Source of the DNA: Terrimonas sp964445775
GTDB lineage: Bacteria; Bacteroidota; Bacteroidia; Chitinophagales; Chitinophagaceae
Direction of reading: 5' to 3'
DNA: 64,000 nucleotides
NCBI GenBank assembly: GCA_964445775.1
Contig: CAYUMH010000001.1
Location: forward strand, 62,001-126,000
Both the position numbers and the translations under genes were made by a program. Positions 59,621-64,000 of this stretch are shown one piece after another; position 1 is the stretch's first letter; the number at the start of each line of letters is the position of its first letter. The notes beneath the pieces are model-generated. The model saw nothing but the letters and a program-made list of their open reading frames with translations. It was not told where the DNA came from and did not search any database.

Positions 59621-59972
59621 AACTAACAATTTAATACGCAAAAATAACAACTATTAACGGCTATTGGTTGTGTTTTGTCAACAAAAGAACTAATTATTTT
59701 ACCTACATACCGGGTTCACAAACCGGCGTGCACCATTATGCGCTTGCTGCTTACCATTACAGTATCAAATAACCCGTATCGTTAGTTTTCCGGGAAAAGA
59801 ACTGTCACAGGTAAAAGAAAGGCCCATTTTCGATAAAGTATACGTTCTTTTTTGCTAAAATCTAACTCATTAACAATCAAAAGTATATGCAATCCTTTTA
59901 TGCCCGGGAAGGGTTTACGGCAATGTTCCGCCCAAAAGTATAACAGTCGCTTGTTTTAACGGTTTTCCACAA
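59621..59972. other. Intergenic region between divergent Nfu and PpiD-like genes
   Basis: It contains the -7 box of nfu and the upstream part of the PpiD-like promoter region. An 18-codon ORF beginning MQSFYAREGFTAM (59887-59943) is visible, but nothing supports translation. No RNA gene or repeat is recognised. Confidence 0.5.
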
Positions 59973-60003
59973 TTTGTTCATATTGCCAAAAGCCCTATTT
60001 TTG
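59973..60003 (+). promoter_or_regulatory. Promoter of the PpiD/SurA-like gene
   Basis: TTTG (59973-59976), 19 nt, TATTTTTG (59996-60003). The start codon follows 28 bases later. Confidence 0.8.
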
Positions 60004-60031
60004 CCATCCTTAAAAAACTTGTATATATATT

Positions 60032-62179
60032 ATGTCAGTTATCCAGCAGATCCAGGAGAAGTACGCGAAATTGATGGCCGTTATCCTGGCCGTTGCGCTT
60101 ATCATGTTTGTTGTTATGTTAGCGTTTGAAAACGGCGGATCCTTATTCAACAACCAATCCACCACCGTAGGTAAGATCAATGGTGAAGAAGTGGACTATT
60201 TGGCATTCCAGGCAAAGGTGAAACAAGCCGAAGATATGATCCAACGCCAGCAACAAGGTTATGGTCCTACAGGAGCCGCGCTTACTGCACAGGCGGTAGA
60301 ACAGGCCTGGAGCATGGAAATTGACGAGGCGTTAATGAAAGGCGAATACAAAAAATTAGGTATGACGGTTGGTAAAAGAGAACTGAACGATATCCTGTTC
60401 GGCGCTAATCCTCCTGCCGACCTGAAACAGGCTTTTACCGATTCAACAGGAACCTATAATGTAGCCATTGCACAACAACGTTTCAACCAGTTAAAAAAAG
60501 ACGGTACTGCCGAAGAGAAAGCCGAGTTTAATAACTACCTGGATCAACTGGAGTTAATGCGTTTACGTGAAAAGTATAACTCATTACTGGCTAACACCTC
60601 TAATGCTCCTAAATGGTTACTGGAAAAACAAAATGCCGATAACAGCCAGATCGCAAATATCTCTTTTGTAAGAGAAACCTATGCCAGCATTCCTGACAGT
60701 GCTGTTAAAGTAACCGATAAAGAAATTGAGAATTATATCAGCAAACATAAAGACCAGTTTAAACAAGCGGCCAGCCGCAGTATTGCGTTTGTTCCGTTCA
60801 GTGCCGAGCCTTCAGCTGCTGATAGCGCTGCCATCAAACAAAGCCTGGAAGCCCTGGCCCCTGAGTTTGCTGCCGCTACAAATAACGAAGAGTTTTTAGA
60901 AGGTCATGGTATTAATAACTACTACAATGGTTATATCAGTGGTAAACGTATCCAGATACCAAACAAAGATTCTATTTTCAAAACACCGGTAGGCCAATTA
61001 TATGGTCCTTACCTGGATGGTACTAACTGGGCTTATGCTAAAATGGTAGGTGTTAGAAATATCCCTGATACGGTTAAAGTAAGACATATCCTGGTAGGTA
61101 CAAGACAGCAGGATCCGCAAACAGGCCAGGCATACCAGATCCGTGATGAAGAAACGGCGTATAAATTAGCTGACAGTTTACGTAATGCTATTGCCAAAGG
61201 ATCAAACTTCGATACTTTATTACCGCAGTTCTCTACCGATTTGGGAAGCATCAGCAAAGGTGGTGTTTACGAAGATGTTCCGAGTGGCCAGATGGTAGGA
61301 CCTTTTAACGACTATATTTTCACCAACCCCGTAGGAACAAAAGGAATTGTAAAAACAGAGTTCGGTACACACTACGTAGAAATTCTTTCTTCAAAAGGTG
61401 GCGGTACAGCTTACAATGTAGCTTACCTGTTTAAACCTATTGAGGCCAGCAACGAAACAACCAATGCTGCCAGCAACGAAGCCACTAAATTTGCAGCCAA
61501 CAGCCGCAACAAAAAAAGCTTTGATGAAAATGCCGACAAACTGTTTAAAGAAAAAGGTATTAACAAAAGTGTAGCTACTAATATTACTCCTACCAGTGTT
61601 GATGTAATGGGCCTGGGTCAGTCACGCGACTTTGTAAAAGCAATTTACGCCGCCGACCAGGGTGATGTATTGCAACCCGCCCGTGTAGGTAATAACTATG
61701 TAGTAGCAATTGTTACCGAAGTATTAAAAGAAGGTACCCAATCGGCGGCAACGGCACGTTTAGCTGTACAGCCTTTATTGATCAACGAAAAGAAAGCAGA
61801 ATTAATTAAAAATAAAATCGGCAATATCACTACCCTGGAAGCTGCCGCTACCGTTTTAGGTAAAGCAGTGGAAGTGGCGGACAGTGTTCGTTTCAGTGGT
61901 GCTTCTTCTACCGTTTTAGGTATGGAGCAAAAAGTGATTGGTGCCGCTTTTAACAAGGCCAATGCCAATAAAGTGATCAACCAGCCTATTAATGGCGCAC
62001 AGGGCGTTTATGTGGTACAGGTGAACAGTGTTGCCACTACACCGGTAGATAATGCCAATGTTGCCCAGCAAAGAAGCCAGCGTTACATGCAGGCAAAACA
62101 ACAGGCCATGTACATGCAGCCTTCTCAGGCTTTACGTGAGGCGGCAACTATTAAAGATAACAGAGCAAAGTTCTTCTAA
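60032..62179 (+). CDS. PpiD/SurA-type periplasmic peptidyl-prolyl isomerase
   Basis: Protein of 715 aa with an N-terminal membrane anchor (~13-32), a SurA_N-like helical chaperone domain (~45-215), and a parvulin domain (~345-455) with KVRHILVGTRQQ and the end FGTHYVEILSSKG. The C-terminal ~250 residues form a further helical/parvulin-like region. It helps fold exported proteins in the periplasm, as PpiD does. It has its own strong promoter and terminator. Confidence 0.9.
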   Translation: MSVIQQIQEKYAKLMAVILAVALIMFVVMLAFENGGSLFNNQSTTVGKINGEEVDYLAFQAKVKQAEDMIQRQQQGYGPTGAALTAQAVEQAWSMEIDEALMKGEYKKLGMTVGKRELNDILFGANPPADLKQAFTDSTGTYNVAIAQQRFNQLKKDGTAEEKAEFNNYLDQLELMRLREKYNSLLANTSNAPKWLLEKQNADNSQIANISFVRETYASIPDSAVKVTDKEIENYISKHKDQFKQAASRSIAFVPFSAEPSAADSAAIKQSLEALAPEFAAATNNEEFLEGHGINNYYNGYISGKRIQIPNKDSIFKTPVGQLYGPYLDGTNWAYAKMVGVRNIPDTVKVRHILVGTRQQDPQTGQAYQIRDEETAYKLADSLRNAIAKGSNFDTLLPQFSTDLGSISKGGVYEDVPSGQMVGPFNDYIFTNPVGTKGIVKTEFGTHYVEILSSKGGGTAYNVAYLFKPIEASNETTNAASNEATKFAANSRNKKSFDENADKLFKEKGINKSVATNITPTSVDVMGLGQSRDFVKAIYAADQGDVLQPARVGNNYVVAIVTEVLKEGTQSAATARLAVQPLLINEKKAELIKNKIGNITTLEAAATVLGKAVEVADSVRFSGASSTVLGMEQKVIGAAFNKANANKVINQPINGAQGVYVVQVNSVATTPVDNANVAQQRSQRYMQAKQQAMYMQPSQALREAATIKDNRAKFF

Positions 62180-62208
62180 GCCTGATTATAAACTAATTGC
62201 CTAGATAC

Positions 62209-62237
62209 AACAGCCCCCAACGGGGCTGTTTGTTTTT
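62209..62237 (+). terminator. Terminator of the PpiD/SurA-like gene
   Basis: Stem AACAGCCCC / GGGGCTGTT with T-rich tail. Confidence 0.85.
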
Positions 62238-62282
62238 AAACAAATAAGGTAAAGCCGTTGTTTTATGATTGCTGGTGAGGGT

Positions 62283-62375
62283 TGCCGGGAACCGGTAATT
62301 TTTTGTTTACCGGCTGCAGGAACAATGGCCGGCATTCGTTGCGTCGCACACTGCATCCTCCGGTCCTTTATTCAG
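62283..62375 (+). repeat. GC-rich dispersed repeat segment with shared 16-mer
   Basis: It holds CGTTGCGTCGCACACT (62337-62352), the exact reverse complement of 4281-4296. GCCGGGAACCGGTAA and TTTACCGGCTGCAGG nearby form inverted CCGG-containing words. Confidence 0.55.
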
Positions 62376-62448
62376 CAGGGGACAGGCTAAACCGGGTAAA
62401 TCATTGCATTCGTATATTAATCGGCATTAAAGTTGTAAATTTAAAAGC

Positions 62449-62955
62449 ATGACAGAGACTATAGTAAATAAAGTAGCCCAGAGCGGGTTGATCACACTGG
62501 ACCTGGCCAATTATATTCCCCGCGAGGAAACGGCCGTGTTTGACCTGAAAGGCTTTTTATTCATGGAACTGATCTTAAAGGAAAAGGATTTCAGGGAGGC
62601 TTTAAAGCAGCATGACTGGACTGTTTACAGCAACAAGAATGTAGCGGTAACCTGTACTGCCGACGCCATTATTCCCAATTGGGCCTATATGCTGGTAATG
62701 ATGTACCTGCAGCCGGTTGCGGCCAATATTGTTATTGGCGATATGGCTACTTTACAACGAACCCTGGTATTAAAAAATATCAATACGATTAACCCGGCCG
62801 ACTATACCGATCAGCGCCTGGTGATCAAGGGTTGCGGGGACGAATCGGTGGGTGATTATGCCTATGCCGAAATTACCAGGATTTTATTGCCTGTGGCCAA
62901 AACCATTATGTACGGCGAGCCCTGCAGCACCGTACCCGTGTATAAAAAGAAATAG
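62449..62955 (+). CDS. DUF2480 family protein
   Basis: Protein of 168 aa matching the DUF2480 type of Bacteroidota: LITLDLANYIPREETAVFDL, KEKDFREALKQHDWTVYSNK, WAYMLVMMYLQPVAANIVIG and VIKGCGDESVGDYAYAEITR. The function is unknown. The gene ends five bases before the next and is likely co-transcribed. Confidence 0.85.
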   Translation: MTETIVNKVAQSGLITLDLANYIPREETAVFDLKGFLFMELILKEKDFREALKQHDWTVYSNKNVAVTCTADAIIPNWAYMLVMMYLQPVAANIVIGDMATLQRTLVLKNINTINPADYTDQRLVIKGCGDESVGDYAYAEITRILLPVAKTIMYGEPCSTVPVYKKK

Positions 62956-62960
62956 TTTAT

Positions 62961-63476
62961 ATGCCGGCGCCTCTGACTGCTGATATCGTGTTTTACGAAC
63001 AACAACGGATAAAATCTATTTGGGTTTGGCTGTTGCTCATCGGCATGAATATTTTATTCGTCAGTATCCTGGCAGCAAAACTTTTTTTTGATATCTCTGT
63101 TGGCTCAAAACCGGCCAGCACAACTGAGTTGGTCATCATTACTTCCCTGAGTGTTTTACTGACAACTATATTTTGCTTTCTACGTTTGCAAACCATCATA
63201 AAGGCCGATGGTATTTATGTAAGGTTATTCCCTATTCATTTTAAATACAGACGGCTTCCCTGGAGCAGCATCAACAAATGTTTTGTACGCAGCTACAAAC
63301 CCCTGGCCGAGTATGGGGGCTGGGGCATCCGCTACGGTTTTACCGGCAAAGCCTATAATATATCAGGAAATAAAGGTGTACAGATCGTATTTAACGATAA
63401 CCGCAAATTATTGATCGGTACACAAAAACCACAGGAGGCCGAGGCGGCCATTGTGCAATGTTTTCCGGTTCCGTAG
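62961..63476 (+). CDS. Two-TM protein with C-terminal PH-like domain
   Basis: Protein of 171 aa with two TM helices (~18-40 and ~55-75) and a soluble domain (ADGIYVRLFPIHFKYRRLPW, GKAYNISGNKGVQIVFNDNR) that looks PH-like, as in DUF6141-type proteins. It is five bases after DUF2480. The stop codon (TAG) lies inside the first palindrome of the 63468 repeat, so the repeat supplies the last codons. Confidence 0.75.
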   Translation: MPAPLTADIVFYEQQRIKSIWVWLLLIGMNILFVSILAAKLFFDISVGSKPASTTELVIITSLSVLLTTIFCFLRLQTIIKADGIYVRLFPIHFKYRRLPWSSINKCFVRSYKPLAEYGGWGIRYGFTGKAYNISGNKGVQIVFNDNRKLLIGTQKPQEAEAAIVQCFPVP

Positions 63477-63568
63477 AGATGCGATGTTCGCATCTCTACG
63501 GAACAAGGCGATTTATCGCCTTTCTCCGGAATGTTGCAGAGGCTCCAGCATGGTGCCTCTGCAACATT
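63468..63568. repeat. Three consecutive palindromes
   Basis: First, a perfect 17-bp stem GTTCCGTAGAGATGCGA (63468-63484) / TCGCATCTCTACGGAAC (63488-63504). Second, AAGGCGA / TCGCCTT (63505-63522). Third, a 14-bp stem AATGTTGCAGAGGC (63530-63543) / GCCTCTGCAACATT (63555-63568). They lie between convergent genes and may end both transcripts, but three in a row is typical of a dispersed palindromic element. Confidence 0.75.
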
Positions 63569-63575
63569 AAAATAA

Positions 63576-64000
63576 TTATCCTATTGCCTGTTGCAGGTCT
63601 TCTATTAAATCATCGGCGTCTTCCACACCAACACTTAAACGGATCAACCCATCCGATAAACCGTTTTTAATTCTTTCCTCGCGGGGAATGGAGGCGTGGG
63701 TCATGGTAGCGGGGTGATTGATCAGGGATTCCACACCACCCAGGCTTTCGGCCAGCGAAAATAATTTTGTGGCCGATAAAACCCTTTTTACCTCTTCGGC
63801 TGTATCGTTTTGTAATTCAAAGCTGATCATGCCGCCAAAGCCACGCATTTGTTCGCGGGCAACAGCATAACCTTTACTGTCCTCAAAGCCTGGCCAGTAC
63901 ACCGCTTTAACCTTGGGGTGTTTGCGTAACCAGTGTGCAATTTTTTCGCCGTTAATACTATGCTGCTGCATGCGCAGGTGTAAGGTTTTAATGCCGCGTA
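63576..64000 (-). CDS. PLP-dependent cystathionine gamma-synthase/lyase, 3' part
   Basis: Only the C-terminal part (~141 residues) is in the window; the frame stays open to the edge with RGIKTLHLRMQQHS, a conserved stretch of Cys/Met metabolism PLP enzymes. Further features are VYWPGFEDSKGYAVA, FSLAESLGGVESLINHPATM and IRLSVGVEDADDLIEDL with the substrate-binding Arg. It forms or cleaves cystathionine or a related thioether. The PLP lysine and start are beyond the edge, so synthase and lyase cannot be told apart. Confidence 0.92.
   Translation of the reverse strand, partial: RGIKTLHLRMQQHSINGEKIAHWLRKHPKVKAVYWPGFEDSKGYAVAREQMRGFGGMISFELQNDTAEEVKRVLSATKLFSLAESLGGVESLINHPATMTHASIPREERIKNGLSDGLIRLSVGVEDADDLIEDLQQAIG

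Noticed and set aside
59887..59943. An 18-codon ORF upstream of the PpiD/SurA-like gene as a leader peptide
   Set aside because: It ends before the mapped promoter boxes of that gene, has no ribosome binding site and no recognisable repeats or regulatory hairpin.
63576..63971. A complete small gene starting at 63971
   Set aside because: The frame stays open to the window edge with typical PLP-enzyme sequence, so it is the 3' part of a larger gene.

Overview
This 64 kb window looks like chromosomal DNA of a Bacteroidota bacterium, most likely family Chitinophagaceae. The evidence is a gliding-motility pair (GldF/GldG), a SusC/TonB-receptor-like outer membrane barrel, DUF5606, DUF2480, the DUF1501/DUF1800 pair, an orphan GH3-family protein, and promoters of the Bacteroidota type (TTG, 19 nt, TAnnTTTG) with few Shine-Dalgarno sequences. 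No rRNA, tRNA, CRISPR array, insertion sequence or phage gene was found. The genus is not determinable from the sequence alone.

Layout. 0.3-6.4 kb: a DUF5606 protein with a histone-H1-like Lys/Ala tail, then a large outer membrane beta-barrel protein, an ECF sigma factor, a small membrane protein and two Spy/CpxP-like envelope proteins. 6.7-12 kb: a glucosaminidase, an SGNH hydrolase, an MBOAT O-acyltransferase and a carotenoid desaturase-like enzyme, a plausible cell-wall or exopolysaccharide acylation unit. 12-24 kb (mostly minus strand): a TetX-like flavin monooxygenase with an AraC regulator, purH, ComEC with an unknown helical partner, a GHL10 glycoside hydrolase, MarR, DinB, a radical SAM/SPASM enzyme and a GNAT acetyltransferase. 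24-32 kb (plus strand): an S41 protease, a helical exported protein, acpP, fabF, gldF and gldG.

32.0-38.4 kb (minus strand) is the most interesting block: one tight six-gene operon with an ABC-2 exporter (ATPase and permease), a stand-alone acyl carrier protein, a stand-alone condensation-domain-like acyltransferase, an FAD oxidoreductase and an AMP-forming acyl/aminoacyl ligase. It reads as a compact carrier-protein biosynthesis-and-export pathway with no ketosynthase and no multidomain NRPS/PKS protein.

38.6-44 kb: DUF1801, two tandem AHSA1/SRPBCC proteins with an ArsR regulator, then DUF1501, DUF1800 and a monoheme lipoprotein. 44-50.4 kb: serS, a small barrel protein, a YcxB-like protein, MeaB, a KdsD-type isomerase, paaG and paaI. 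50.6-64 kb: a second SGNH hydrolase, an NTF2-like protein, PspC with a PadR regulator, a universal stress protein, GH3, lptB, Nfu, a PpiD/SurA-type isomerase, DUF2480, a two-TM protein and the 3' part of a cystathionine gamma-synthase-type gene.

The intergenic DNA is unusually rich in dispersed short repeats: a GC-rich family of about 117 bp in at least three copies, AT-rich word repeats in several gaps, and strong palindromes around 49.0, 56.3 and 63.5 kb. Two gaps end in similar leader-plus-terminator arrangements that may belong to small RNAs.
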